Below are positions 1-7,710 of a DNA stretch of 32,463 nucleotides, one piece after another (position 1 is the stretch's first letter; each line of letters starts with the position of its first letter). The notes under the pieces are model-generated. The model did no database searches. It saw only the letters and a list, made by a program, of their open reading frames with translations, and was not told the origin of the DNA. The position numbers and the translations under genes were made by a program. This DNA comes from Bacteroidales bacterium. Its GTDB lineage: Bacteria; Bacteroidota; Bacteroidia; Bacteroidales; UBA932. Where the stretch lies: NCBI GenBank assembly GCA_017428035.1, contig JAFRRR010000110.1, positions 1 to 32,463 on the forward strand. Direction: 5' to 3'.

Positions 1-1536
1 CAGGCCACCAAAGAGGCCGGCGAGATTGCAGGTCTTACCGTTAAGCGTATCATAAACGAGCCCACCGCTGCCGCTCTGGCATACGGTCTGGACAAGAAGA
101 ACAAAGATATGAAGGTGGCTGTCTTCGACCTCGGCGGCGGTACTTTCGATATCTCCATCCTGGAGCTTGGCGACGGCGTGTTTGAAGTTAAATCCACCAA
201 CGGTGATACCCACCTGGGCGGTGATGACTTCGACCACAAGATCATCGACTGGCTGGCAGAGGAATTTATGAAGGATAACCCCGGCGTGGACCTGCGCAAG
301 GACCCTATGGCACTCCAGCGTCTGAAAGAGGCTGCCGAGAAGGCCAAGATAGAGCTTTCGAGCCAGACCACCGCAGAGATCAACCTGCCTTATATCATCC
401 CCGTGGACGGTGTGCCCAAACACCTGGTTACCAACCTGAGCCGTGCTAAATTCGAGCAGTTGTGCGACGGTCTTATCAATGCCACCATCGAGCCGTGCCG
501 CAAGGCTTTGGCAGATGCAGGCCTGCAGGCAAGCCAGATAGACGAAGTCCTGCTTGTGGGCGGTTCTACCCGTATCCCCGCCATCCAGGCTATCGTAGAG
601 AAGTTCTTCGGCAAGGCTCCCAACAAGGGTGTCAACCCCGACGAAGTTGTGGCTGTGGGTGCTTCCATCCAGGGCGGCGTGCTTGCCGGCGATGTGAAGG
701 ATGTCCTGCTGCTTGACGTTACTCCGCTGAGCCTAGGTATCGAGACCCTGGGCGGCGTGATGACCAAACTTATCGACGCCAACACCACCATCCCTACCCG
801 CAAGAGCGAGGTGTTCTCTACCGCCAGCGACAATCAGCCTTCGGTACAGATCAACGTGCTGCAGGGCGAGCGTCCGATGGCCCGCGACAACAAGCAGATT
901 GGTGTCTTCAACCTCGACGGCATCGCTCCCGCACCGCGTGGCATACCTCAGATTGAAGTTACTTTCGATATCGATGCCAACGGTATCCTGAACGTTACTG
1001 CCAAAGATAAAGCTACCGGCAAAGAGCAGAAGATCCGCATTGAGGCTTCTTCCGGCCTGTCCGATGCCGAAATCAAGCGTATGAGGGACGAGGCAAAGGC
1101 CAACGAGGCTGCCGATAAGGCAAAGAAGGAGCTCATAGACAAGATCAACGCAGCCGACGCTATGGTATTCCAGAGCGAGAAGAACCTCAAAGACTACGGC
1201 GACAAGATTCCTGCTGACAAGCGCGGCGCAATTGACAGCGCACTGCAGCAGCTCAAGGACGCCCACAAGATTGCCAAGGATGAGGTCGATGCAGGCCGCA
1301 GCGTATCCACCGACAAACTGGATGCAGCATCCAAGGCTCTTGAAGAGGCTTGGCACGCAGCCAGCGAGGATATGGCCCGCGCTGCTCAGGGCGGTCAGGC
1401 TAACTCCGGCGCAGGCTTCAACCCCGGTGACGCAGGTTTCGGCGGCGGTGCAAACCCCGGCTCTGACACTTCCAATGGCGGCTCTTCCGACGCCAATGGC
1501 AACGCCGAGGACGTAGACTTCGAGGAAGTCAAGTAA
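1..1536 (+). CDS. dnaK: Chaperone protein DnaK (Hsp70), 5'-truncated by the window edge
   Basis: ATP-dependent cytosolic Hsp70 chaperone that works with DnaJ and GrpE. The reading frame is open from base 1, so 511 residues are visible and roughly the first 150 codons lie outside the window. The fragment opens with [24 protein letters not shown]-type ATPase sequence, followed by the phosphate-binding DLGGGTFD motif (fragment residues 43-50) and the [10 protein letters not shown] motif of the ATPase domain. The inter-domain linker [15 protein letters not shown] leads into the substrate-binding beta domain, then a Lys/Asp/Glu-rich helical lid and a Gly/Asn-rich tail ending in EEVK, as usual for bacterial DnaK. 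A rho-independent terminator follows directly. The ATG at 109 is internal and is not the true start. The identification is secure. Confidence 0.98.
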   Translation, partial: QATKEAGEIAGLTVKRIINEPTAAALAYGLDKKNKDMKVAVFDLGGGTFDISILELGDGVFEVKSTNGDTHLGGDDFDHKIIDWLAEEFMKDNPGVDLRKDPMALQRLKEAAEKAKIELSSQTTAEINLPYIIPVDGVPKHLVTNLSRAKFEQLCDGLINATIEPCRKALADAGLQASQIDEVLLVGGSTRIPAIQAIVEKFFGKAPNKGVNPDEVVAVGASIQGGVLAGDVKDVLLLDVTPLSLGIETLGGVMTKLIDANTTIPTRKSEVFSTASDNQPSVQINVLQGERPMARDNKQIGVFNLDGIAPAPRGIPQIEVTFDIDANGILNVTAKDKATGKEQKIRIEASSGLSDAEIKRMRDEAKANEAADKAKKELIDKINAADAMVFQSEKNLKDYGDKIPADKRGAIDSALQQLKDAHKIAKDEVDAGRSVSTDKLDAASKALEEAWHAASEDMARAAQGGQANSGAGFNPGDAGFGGGANPGSDTSNGGSSDANGNAEDVDFEEVK

Positions 1537-1564
1537 AAGATATTTCTTCGACAAATAACGGAAT

Positions 1565-1597
1565 GGGCGGCCCCGAAAGGTCGCCCTTTCTTTTTTT
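1565..1597 (+). terminator. Rho-independent terminator after dnaK
   Basis: GC-rich 8-bp stem with arms 1565-1572 (GGGCGGCC) and 1579-1586 (GGTCGCCC, one G-U pair), a 6-nt loop, then a T-rich tract at 1587-1597. It lies 28 bases past the dnaK stop codon and should separate dnaK from the next gene. Confidence 0.85.
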
Positions 1598-1610
1598 GCT
1601 TCTAATTGAC

Positions 1611-1618
1611 TACATTTG
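1611..1618 (+). promoter_or_regulatory. Bacteroidota -7 box for the HD-domain gene
   Basis: TACATTTG matches the TAnnTTTG -7 consensus and is followed by CA, as at the sigA and rRNA promoters here. No well-spaced TTG lies upstream, so the -33 element is weak. The box ends only 6 nt before the ATG at 1625, which implies a nearly leaderless transcript. Confidence 0.55.
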
Positions 1619-1624
1619 CACGAT

Positions 1625-2239
1625 ATGTCGCTTCGTGAATACATAGAGAAAGAGATTCTGCCGCGGTACGAAAACTACGACTCGGCCCACAGGCTGGACC
1701 ACATCGGCGCGGTGATACGCCGCAGTGCCGATTTGGCCAAGGGTTATGATGTTGATGAAGATATGGTGTATGCCATTGCCGCCTATCACGACCTGGGCAT
1801 CTGCGAGGGCCGCGAGCTGCATCACCTTAGTTCAGCGCGTATGATGCGCGAAGACGGGAACCTGCGGCAGTGGTTCAGCGAAGAGCAGATAGAGACTATG
1901 GCACAAGCGGTGGAAGATCACCGTGCCTCGGCCAAGTCTGCTCCGCGAAGTGTCTACGGCCGCATTGTGGCCGAGGCCGACCGTGAGATTGACGTTGACA
2001 CGATAGTGCGACGCACCATAGAGTATGGTTTGAGCCACTATCCTGAATATGACCGGCAAGGGCAGTTCAACCGCTTTAAAGAACATATAGCAGATAAGTA
2101 TGCCCGCGGCGGCTATATCAAGATATGGATTCCGGAAGGGGAGAATGCCCGCCGTCTGGAGGCCTTTCGCTCCGAGATAGAGAAGCCGGGTGCCCTGGAG
2201 AGAATGTTTGACTATTGGTATGAAAAACTGACAGAATAA
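1625..2239 (+). CDS. HD-domain phosphohydrolase-like protein
   Basis: A 204-residue soluble protein of the HD superfamily, metal-dependent phosphohydrolases whose substrates are often nucleotides. The metal-ligand pattern is visible: His26 in HRLDH, His55-Asp56 in AAYHDLG, and a later Asp in the VAEADRE segment. No second domain, signal peptide or membrane segment is present. The ATG at 1625 is chosen over the in-frame TTG at 1616 because the TTG lies inside the -7 promoter box. The next gene, a lipoprotein, starts 4 bases after the stop, so the two are probably co-transcribed. The substrate cannot be read from the sequence. The family call is firm and the function open. Confidence 0.85.
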   Translation: MSLREYIEKEILPRYENYDSAHRLDHIGAVIRRSADLAKGYDVDEDMVYAIAAYHDLGICEGRELHHLSSARMMREDGNLRQWFSEEQIETMAQAVEDHRASAKSAPRSVYGRIVAEADREIDVDTIVRRTIEYGLSHYPEYDRQGQFNRFKEHIADKYARGGYIKIWIPEGENARRLEAFRSEIEKPGALERMFDYWYEKLTE

Positions 2240-2243
2240 TATA

Positions 2244-3068
2244 ATGAAAAGAGTAGTTGTCGTTATTATGCTGGCGCTGTGCATTGCAGGCTGCCGCAAC
2301 AACCAGAAAAAAGAGTATTATCAGTCCGACCTGAAAGAAGATACTGTCCCGAACAAGGATGTTGACTGGATAGGGCTTTATATCCGCTGCCACGAACTGG
2401 ACAGTCTGAAGAATCTCGCGGAAGTGGGTGCAAGGCAGCAGGGACACCCCTATGAGGCACTTCCCGACAGTGTGGGTACAATCTGGTCGAATATGCTAAA
2501 CGAGATTCTGCTCCGTAGGGGTTCTGTGGCTTTCGGGATGTATGACAGTCACCGGGAGGATATCGCCAAATACCTCCGGTTGGATTTTATAAACTACGGT
2601 TTCATTACCAAGGTATATCTGCCATACAAGGCCACACAGTCCACCCGTGAAGAGTATGGAGAAATCTGCATCAAAGAGCTTGAAAACGAGATGGCCAAGG
2701 CCCAGATGGGTTTGATGTACGGCGGACCTGTTCCCAGTCACTACGAAAATCTGCTGAACGACCTGTTTCTGGCGTATGTCAATTACGAGCACAACGACAA
2801 GGCCCTGGACCTCTGCGAAGAGATATTGGCGTATATGTCAAACAGATATGGCGAGGAGTCCCGCGAATATGCCAATATGCTTAACAATAAGGCAAATCTC
2901 TGCAACAATACAGGCAGCGCATACTCTGCTGCGGTGGCTGCCAGACGCGCCATATCCATTTATGACAAGTTGATTGCAGACCCTGCAACCGAGGCCGACA
3001 CCCGCGCCAAGTTGAAAGAAGAAAAAGAAAAGCTGGAGGGTAAGCTCCAGCTCTGGCAGGGAAAATAA
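2244..3068 (+). CDS. Hypothetical lipoprotein with TPR-like helical repeats
   Basis: A 274-residue protein with a lipoprotein signal: basic start MKR, hydrophobic VVVVIMLAL, lipobox CIAGC with Cys17 as the lipidation site. The mature protein is hydrophilic and mostly helical. Residues of about 170-260 (repeats such as VNYEHNDKALDLCEEILAYM and GSAYSAAVAARRAISIYDKL) look like tetratricopeptide repeats of the kinesin-light-chain type, which usually mediate protein-protein contacts. It follows the HD-domain gene by 4 bases and converges on the yitT-like gene with a 6-base gap. I do not recognise a specific family. Location is probably the periplasmic face of a membrane, or the cell surface. Confidence 0.75.
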   Translation: MKRVVVVIMLALCIAGCRNNQKKEYYQSDLKEDTVPNKDVDWIGLYIRCHELDSLKNLAEVGARQQGHPYEALPDSVGTIWSNMLNEILLRRGSVAFGMYDSHREDIAKYLRLDFINYGFITKVYLPYKATQSTREEYGEICIKELENEMAKAQMGLMYGGPVPSHYENLLNDLFLAYVNYEHNDKALDLCEEILAYMSNRYGEESREYANMLNNKANLCNNTGSAYSAAVAARRAISIYDKLIADPATEADTRAKLKEEKEKLEGKLQLWQGK

Positions 3069-3074
3069 TCCACT

Positions 3075-3998
3075 TTAAATGTTCATCGGGCGGTTGTAAT
3101 CCAGCTCGCTGTGTTTCCTGGAATGCCTCAGCCACAGGCCGTACACCTCTGACACACGGCCGGCGGTGATGAAGGCGTGGATATTTTCGTCTTTGATTTT
3201 CTCCATCAGTTTGGCAAACTCTTCGTTGGTCAGGATTGCCTGAAGCTCCACCTTGTCGTCTTGCGAATAGCCGCCCTTGACAGGGTAGAGGGTGCAGCCG
3301 CGCTTTAAGGTGTTCACCGTATAATCGCGGATTTTCTCGTATTCGGGCGAAATGATGCAGACTCGCTTCTTGGCATTGAGGCCGGCGGTGAAATAGTCCA
3401 CCACTATGCCGTTGATCCAGGTGCCTATGAAGCCCAGGAAAATCAGATACAGCGAGTTGCCCGGAATAAAGAAGGCGGAGCAGCAGATAATGGCGCCTGC
3501 CACGGTGACGCTGGTGCCCAGGTCAATATGGAGATATTTGTTTACAATCTTGGCAATGATGTCCAGACCGCCCGTGGAGGCGTTGATGTTGAACAGGATT
3601 GCCTGGGTGGCGCTCAAGATGACAACGAACCCCAGAAGATAGAACCAATAGTCGGTGCCGTTGGGGAATTGGAACAGGGTGGAGGGGTCGATGCCGTATT
3701 TTTTGTCAATAACCTCGAACAGGCGCAGCCAGGGAGACAGGATCAGCGCCGTGTATACGGTCTTTATGCCAAATTCCTTCCCTATCAGGAAGTAGGCCAG
3801 CACCAGCAGAATCAGGTTGATGCTGAAGGTCAGGGCAGACACCGGGATGCCGGTGATGCGGTAAATGACAATGGAAAGACCGGAGATGGATCCCACGATG
3901 AGTCCGCTGGGCTGCATAAAGTAGTGTACTGCAATTGCGGCAATGCCCATAGCAATAGTCATCAGCAGGAAATCCTTAATTAATTTTTTTGTTTTCAC
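3075..3998 (-). CDS. YitT family membrane protein (YitT domain plus C-terminal DUF2179)
   Basis: A multi-pass inner-membrane protein of unknown transport or structural role. The N-terminal two-thirds contains about five to six hydrophobic segments, with QPSGLIVGSISGLSIVIYRITGIP as the typical first-helix region and FNINASTGGLDIIAKIVNKY as the typical central motif. The last ~85 residues form a soluble DUF2179 domain (ISPEYEKIRDYTVNTLKRGCTLYPVKGGYS...). The start is uncertain. A TTG at 4014-4016 gives MKQFASVKTKKL, whereas the GTG at 3996-3998 gives MKTKKLIKDF and leaves room for a promoter; I prefer the GTG. Transcribed divergently from murA across an AT-rich gap of about 70 bases. Confidence 0.88.
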   Translation of the reverse strand: MKTKKLIKDFLLMTIAMGIAAIAVHYFMQPSGLIVGSISGLSIVIYRITGIPVSALTFSINLILLVLAYFLIGKEFGIKTVYTALILSPWLRLFEVIDKKYGIDPSTLFQFPNGTDYWFYLLGFVVILSATQAILFNINASTGGLDIIAKIVNKYLHIDLGTSVTVAGAIICCSAFFIPGNSLYLIFLGFIGTWINGIVVDYFTAGLNAKKRVCIISPEYEKIRDYTVNTLKRGCTLYPVKGGYSQDDKVELQAILTNEEFAKLMEKIKDENIHAFITAGRVSEVYGLWLRHSRKHSELDYNRPMNI

Positions 3999-4053
3999 GG
4001 ATGCAAATTGTTTCAAAATATATGACTAAATTAGCGAAATTATAACAGACTTA

Positions 4054-4061
4054 CAACTTTG
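4054..4061 (+). promoter_or_regulatory. Probable -7 box for murA
   Basis: CAACTTTG differs from TAnnTTTG by one base and ends 8 nt before the murA ATG. No good -33 TTG is seen at the expected distance (a TTA lies at 4031-4033). The surrounding gap between yitT and murA is AT-rich. Weak evidence. Confidence 0.35.
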
Positions 4062-4069
4062 ATCGCAAT

Positions 4070-5392
4070 ATGTCATCATTTATTATAAACGGAGGCAACC
4101 GGCTGCACGGAACAATCACTCCACAGGGGGCCAAGAACGAGGCTTTGCAGGTGATTTGCGCCACCTTGCTCACAAAAGAAGAGGTGGTGATGGAGAATGT
4201 CCCGGACATTATGGACGTGAACAACCTTATAGGCCTGCTGCGGGATATGGGGGTAGAAGTCAAGAAACTTGGCGCCGGCAAGTGGTCTTTCCGTGCTGTC
4301 GATGTCAACCTCGATTTCTTTGAGAGCGACGATTTTGCCACCCGCAACAGCGCCCTTCGCGGCTCGGTGATGCTGGTGGGCCCTATGCTGACCCGCTTTG
4401 GCAAGGCGATAGTGGCCAAGCCGGGCGGCGACAAGATTGGCCGCAGGCACATAGACACCCATCTTGAAGGTCTTGTGAAGCTGGGCGCCGAGTTTTATTT
4501 TGACACCGACAAGAAAAAATATGTGCTCTCTACAGCAGGCCTCAAGGGCTGCGAAATGCTGCTGGGCGAGGCGTCTGTGACGGGCACCGCCAATATCGTG
4601 ATGGCGGCGGTGCTGGCCAAGGGCCGGACCGTGATATACAATGCCGCCTGCGAGCCGTATGTGCAGCAGCTGTGCAAGATGCTGTGCGCAATGGGCGCCA
4701 AAATCAGCGGCATCGCCTCCAATCTGCTCACCATAGACGGCGTGGAAGAGTTGCACGGCTGCAGCCACACCATCCTGCCCGATATGATTGAGGTGGGCAG
4801 TTTCATAGGTATGGCGGCAATGACGCAGAGCGAGCTGACCATAAAGAATACGTCCTACAACAACCTGGGCATTATCCCCGACAGTTTCCGCCGGCTGGGC
4901 ATAAACCTGCAGCAGCGCGGCGACGATATCTATATCCCTGCGCAGGACGAATACCGCATTGAGTCCTATCTGGACGGGTCCATAATGAAGATTGCCGACG
5001 CTCCCTGGCCCGGCCTCACGCCCGACCTGCTGAGCGTGCTGCTTGTGGTGGCCACCCAGTGCCACGGCAGCGTGCTGATACATCAGAAAATGTTTGAAAG
5101 CCGCCTGTTCTTTGTGGACAAACTAATAGATATGGGGGCTCAGATTATCCTCTGCGACCCTCACCGCGCGGTGGTGGTGGGCCACAATCACGAGCGCAAC
5201 CTCAAGGGGCGCGTGATGACATCGCCCGATATCCGTGCCGGCATCGCCCTGCTTATTGCGGCGCTGGGTGCCGAAGGGCAGAGCGTGATTCACAATATCG
5301 ACCAGATAGACCGCGGCTACGAGCATATAGAGAGGCGTCTGGCCGCGCTAGGCGCCGATATCCATCGTAAAGAAGAACCAATGACCCATTAG
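4070..5392 (+). CDS. murA: UDP-N-acetylglucosamine 1-carboxyvinyltransferase MurA
   Basis: Catalyses the first committed step of peptidoglycan synthesis, transfer of enolpyruvate from PEP to UDP-GlcNAc, in the cytosol. Full length (440 residues), with the EPSP-synthase-like inside-out barrel. Diagnostic segments are GGNRLHGTITPQGAKNEAL at the N terminus (with the conserved Lys-Asn pair), RNSALRGSVMLVGPMLTRFG, and SPDIRAGIALLIAAL near the C terminus. The catalytic-loop Cys (Cys115 of E. coli, in PGGC) is Asp121 here (PGGDKIGRRHID), the variant known from naturally fosfomycin-resistant MurA enzymes. murB follows 3 bases after the stop, so the two consecutive steps of UDP-MurNAc synthesis are made from one transcript. 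Confidence 0.97.
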   Translation: MSSFIINGGNRLHGTITPQGAKNEALQVICATLLTKEEVVMENVPDIMDVNNLIGLLRDMGVEVKKLGAGKWSFRAVDVNLDFFESDDFATRNSALRGSVMLVGPMLTRFGKAIVAKPGGDKIGRRHIDTHLEGLVKLGAEFYFDTDKKKYVLSTAGLKGCEMLLGEASVTGTANIVMAAVLAKGRTVIYNAACEPYVQQLCKMLCAMGAKISGIASNLLTIDGVEELHGCSHTILPDMIEVGSFIGMAAMTQSELTIKNTSYNNLGIIPDSFRRLGINLQQRGDDIYIPAQDEYRIESYLDGSIMKIADAPWPGLTPDLLSVLLVVATQCHGSVLIHQKMFESRLFFVDKLIDMGAQIILCDPHRAVVVGHNHERNLKGRVMTSPDIRAGIALLIAALGAEGQSVIHNIDQIDRGYEHIERRLAALGADIHRKEEPMTH

Positions 5393-5395
5393 GCG

Positions 5396-6394
5396 ATGGT
5401 TTACAGGGATAAAGAGATTTATAACACCTTCGCTCTTAAGGCGGTGGCGGCAAACTATGTGGAGTACTGCTCGCTGGACGAGTTGCTGCTGGACATTGCC
5501 GATGCGCCGCGGCCCTGGCTGCACGTGGGCGGCGGCAGCAACCTGCTGTTTGCCACCGAGCGCTACGAGGGGACGGTGTTCCACAACGCTATGAACGCCG
5601 TTGAGGTCGTAGGCCGGGACAGTGATTCCGTCACGGTAAGGGCCGATGGCGGCGTGGTGTGGGACTTCTTTGTGCAATGGTGCGTCTCCCACGGATATTA
5701 CGGAGCGGAAAACCTCTCGCTGATTCCCGGTGAGGTGGGGGCGGCTGCAGTGCAGAACATAGGTGCCTATGGTGCCGAGGCCAAGGATATTATAGAGCGC
5801 GTGGAGACGCTTGACACAGAGAGTCTCCGGGAGCGGGTTTTCAGCCGCGAAGAGTGCGGCTACGGCTACCGCAGCAGCTTTTTCAAGACCGAGCAGGGGC
5901 GCCGGTTCTTTATCCTCTCTGTTGTATTCCGGCTAAGCCTCAAGCCTGGGTATAATCTCAGCTACGGAACGCTTAAGGATATCCCTCAGGAGAGCCTTTC
6001 GCTGGAGGCGGTCCGGGAAAAGGTCATCGCCACCCGCGATGCCAAGCTTCCCGCTCCGGAAAAGACGGGCAGCGCCGGCAGTTTCTTTATGAATCCGGTG
6101 GTGCCGCGCTCCAAATATGAAGAGCTGGCAGCCGATTATCCAGATATGCCGCACTATCCTGCCGCAGGGGATATGGTTAAGCTTTCTGCAGGATGGATGA
6201 TTGACCGCTGCGGCCTTAAGGGCTATCGCCTTGGCGGGGCCGGTGTATATGACAAACAGGCTCTGGTGCTGGTGAATAACGGTGGCGCCACGGCAGGTGA
6301 AGTGCTCTCGCTGGCTGCCGAAGTAATAAAAAAGGTAAAGGAGAAATTTGGAGTGGAATTGCACCCTGAGGTGCAGATAATAAAAAATGGGTAA
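5396..6394 (+). CDS. murB: UDP-N-acetylenolpyruvoylglucosamine reductase MurB
   Basis: FAD-dependent, NADPH-using reductase that converts the MurA product to UDP-N-acetylmuramate. 332 residues, long (type I, E. coli-like) form. The FAD-binding domain is shown by LHVGGGSNLLF and by SLIPGEVGAAAVQNIGAYGAE. The active-site serine that protonates the enol is in GSAGSFFMNP (Ser229). The C-terminal SAGWMIDRCGLKGYRLGGAGV and the final LHPEVQII (conserved Glu) complete the site. It starts 3 bases after murA. Its last 6 bases overlap the 3' end of the SRP RNA on the other strand, and the RNA's termination U-run lies opposite its final codons. Confidence 0.97.
   Translation: MVYRDKEIYNTFALKAVAANYVEYCSLDELLLDIADAPRPWLHVGGGSNLLFATERYEGTVFHNAMNAVEVVGRDSDSVTVRADGGVVWDFFVQWCVSHGYYGAENLSLIPGEVGAAAVQNIGAYGAEAKDIIERVETLDTESLRERVFSREECGYGYRSSFFKTEQGRRFFILSVVFRLSLKPGYNLSYGTLKDIPQESLSLEAVREKVIATRDAKLPAPEKTGSAGSFFMNPVVPRSKYEELAADYPDMPHYPAAGDMVKLSAGWMIDRCGLKGYRLGGAGVYDKQALVLVNNGGATAGEVLSLAAEVIKKVKEKFGVELHPEVQIIKNG
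6381..6388 (-). terminator. U-run of the SRP RNA terminator, inside murB
   Basis: On the minus strand, ATTTTTTA directly follows the closing CUUACCC of the SRP RNA terminal stem. The RNA's own stem plus this U-run can act as an intrinsic terminator. It lies opposite the last murB codons. Confidence 0.65.
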
Positions 6395-6485
6395 GCTGAA
6401 TATATCGCACCGCTACAACCTTCTACCCTTGCTGCCTTCCGGCCCTGGGGGAGTTCAAAGGGAGCTGGTCGTATATGACTTACCC
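6389..6485 (-). ncRNA. ffs: Signal recognition particle RNA (4.5S, small bacterial type)
   Basis: RNA scaffold of the signal recognition particle; it binds Ffh and FtsY for co-translational membrane targeting. On the minus strand the apical part reads CCAGGGCCGGAAGGCAGCA, containing the GGAA tetraloop and the conserved asymmetric loop of domain IV, the Ffh-binding site. Both flanks fold into one long helix: GGGUAAG at the 5' end (6485-6479) pairs perfectly with CUUACCC at the 3' end (6395-6389), then AUAUA with UAUAU, CG with CG, and ACC with GGU. The resulting 97-nt length is right for this class. A promoter sits 5 nt upstream and a U-run follows. It lies antisense between murB and mnmA. Confidence 0.95.
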
Positions 6486-6490
6486 GAGTG

Positions 6491-6521
6491 CAAAAATAGA
6501 TAAAAATATGTTGCCGTCAAA
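6491..6521 (-). promoter_or_regulatory. Promoter of the SRP RNA gene
   Basis: Read on the minus strand, TTTG at 6521-6518 (-33) and TATTTTTG at 6498-6491 (-7) are separated by 19 nt, an excellent match to the Bacteroidota housekeeping promoter. The first base of the SRP RNA terminal stem (6485) is the sixth nucleotide after the -7 box. The -33 element lies within the first codons of mnmA. Confidence 0.85.
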
Positions 6522-7698
6522 AAATATTAAAATTGCGGTGGGCCTTTCGGGCGGAGTGGACTCCAGCGTGGCCGCGTTGCTGCTAAAGCAGCAGGGCTAC
6601 GATGTGTTCGCCATCTTTATGCAGAACTGGAACGACTCCACCGGCACCCTGCACGGCGACTGCGAGTGGGAAGAAGAGCTATCCGTGGCGCGGATGGTGG
6701 CCAAGAAGATAGGCATTCCGTTCCATTTTGTGGATCTGAGCGGCGAATATCGTCAGAGGGTGGTGGACTATATGTTCCGCGAATATGAAGCTGGCCGCAC
6801 CCCCAATCCCGATGTTCTTTGCAACAGCGAAATCAAGTTTGACGCCTTCTGGAACCACGCCCAAAGCCTGGGCGCCGATATGGTGGCCACTGGCCATTAC
6901 TGCCGCAAAGATGAATTTACCGACGCCGACGGCCGAACTGTGTACAGGCTTTTGGCGGGCAGCGACGGCAACAAAGACCAGAGCTATTTCCTGTGCCAGC
7001 TTAGCCAGGAGCAGCTCAGCAAGGCGCTCTTCCCCATAGGGCATCTCACAAAGCCCCAGGTCAGGGAAATAGCCCGCGAGGCGGGTCTTCCCAGCGCAGA
7101 GAAAAAGGATTCCCAGGGTATCTGCTTTGTGGGTAAGGTGGACTTGCCTGTATTCCTGCAGCAGCAACTCAAGGCCCGCGAAGGCGATGCAGTGGAGATT
7201 TTCAGGGATTTCTACGACGGACTGCCGCAGCCCGCAACCCTGGAGGAAATGGCAAAGCCTATAGTTTACAGTAAATCGGACGGCAAGGTGGTGGGGCGGC
7301 ACATCGGTGCCCAGTTCTATACCATAGGGCAGCGGCACGGACTAAATATCGGCGGGCACAAAGAGCCGCTGTTCGTGATAGCAAAAGACTCCAAAGATAA
7401 TGTCATATATCTGGGAGAAGGGCAGTCCCATCCCGGATTGTACCGTCCCGCACTGGGTATTTTGCCCGGGGATGTTCACTGGATCCGTCCGGACCTGGCT
7501 ATGGAGCCGGGGCAGGAGAGGGATATGCTGGTGCGGGTCCGCTACCGCCAGCCCTTGCAGAAGGCCAGGCTGATATGCACCAAAGAGAGAATGTATATCC
7601 GTTTTGAGGTGCCTCAGAGGGGCGTCACAGCCGGCCAGTTTGCCGCCTGGTATACAGAGGACGGGGAACTCACCGGCAGCGGAGTTATATATAATTAG
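6508..7698 (+). CDS. mnmA: tRNA-specific 2-thiouridylase MnmA
   Basis: ATP-dependent enzyme that puts sulfur on U34 of tRNA-Lys, -Glu and -Gln. 396 residues. The N-terminal PP-loop is GLSGGVDSS (residues 12-20). The catalytic cysteine that takes up persulfide is Cys105 in NPDVLCNSEIKF, and the second active-site cysteine is Cys206 in SQGICFVGKV. ATGHYC and DQSYFLCQL are further family signatures, and the C-terminal third is the beta-barrel tRNA-binding part. The ATG at 6508 (MLPSKNIKIAVGLSGG) is chosen over that at 6475, which would lie inside the SRP RNA. I see no clear promoter of its own, so it may depend on read-through from murAB across the antisense SRP gene. Confidence 0.95.
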   Translation: MLPSKNIKIAVGLSGGVDSSVAALLLKQQGYDVFAIFMQNWNDSTGTLHGDCEWEEELSVARMVAKKIGIPFHFVDLSGEYRQRVVDYMFREYEAGRTPNPDVLCNSEIKFDAFWNHAQSLGADMVATGHYCRKDEFTDADGRTVYRLLAGSDGNKDQSYFLCQLSQEQLSKALFPIGHLTKPQVREIAREAGLPSAEKKDSQGICFVGKVDLPVFLQQQLKAREGDAVEIFRDFYDGLPQPATLEEMAKPIVYSKSDGKVVGRHIGAQFYTIGQRHGLNIGGHKEPLFVIAKDSKDNVIYLGEGQSHPGLYRPALGILPGDVHWIRPDLAMEPGQERDMLVRVRYRQPLQKARLICTKERMYIRFEVPQRGVTAGQFAAWYTEDGELTGSGVIYN

Positions 7699-7710
7699 AG
7701 TCCGAAGCGT

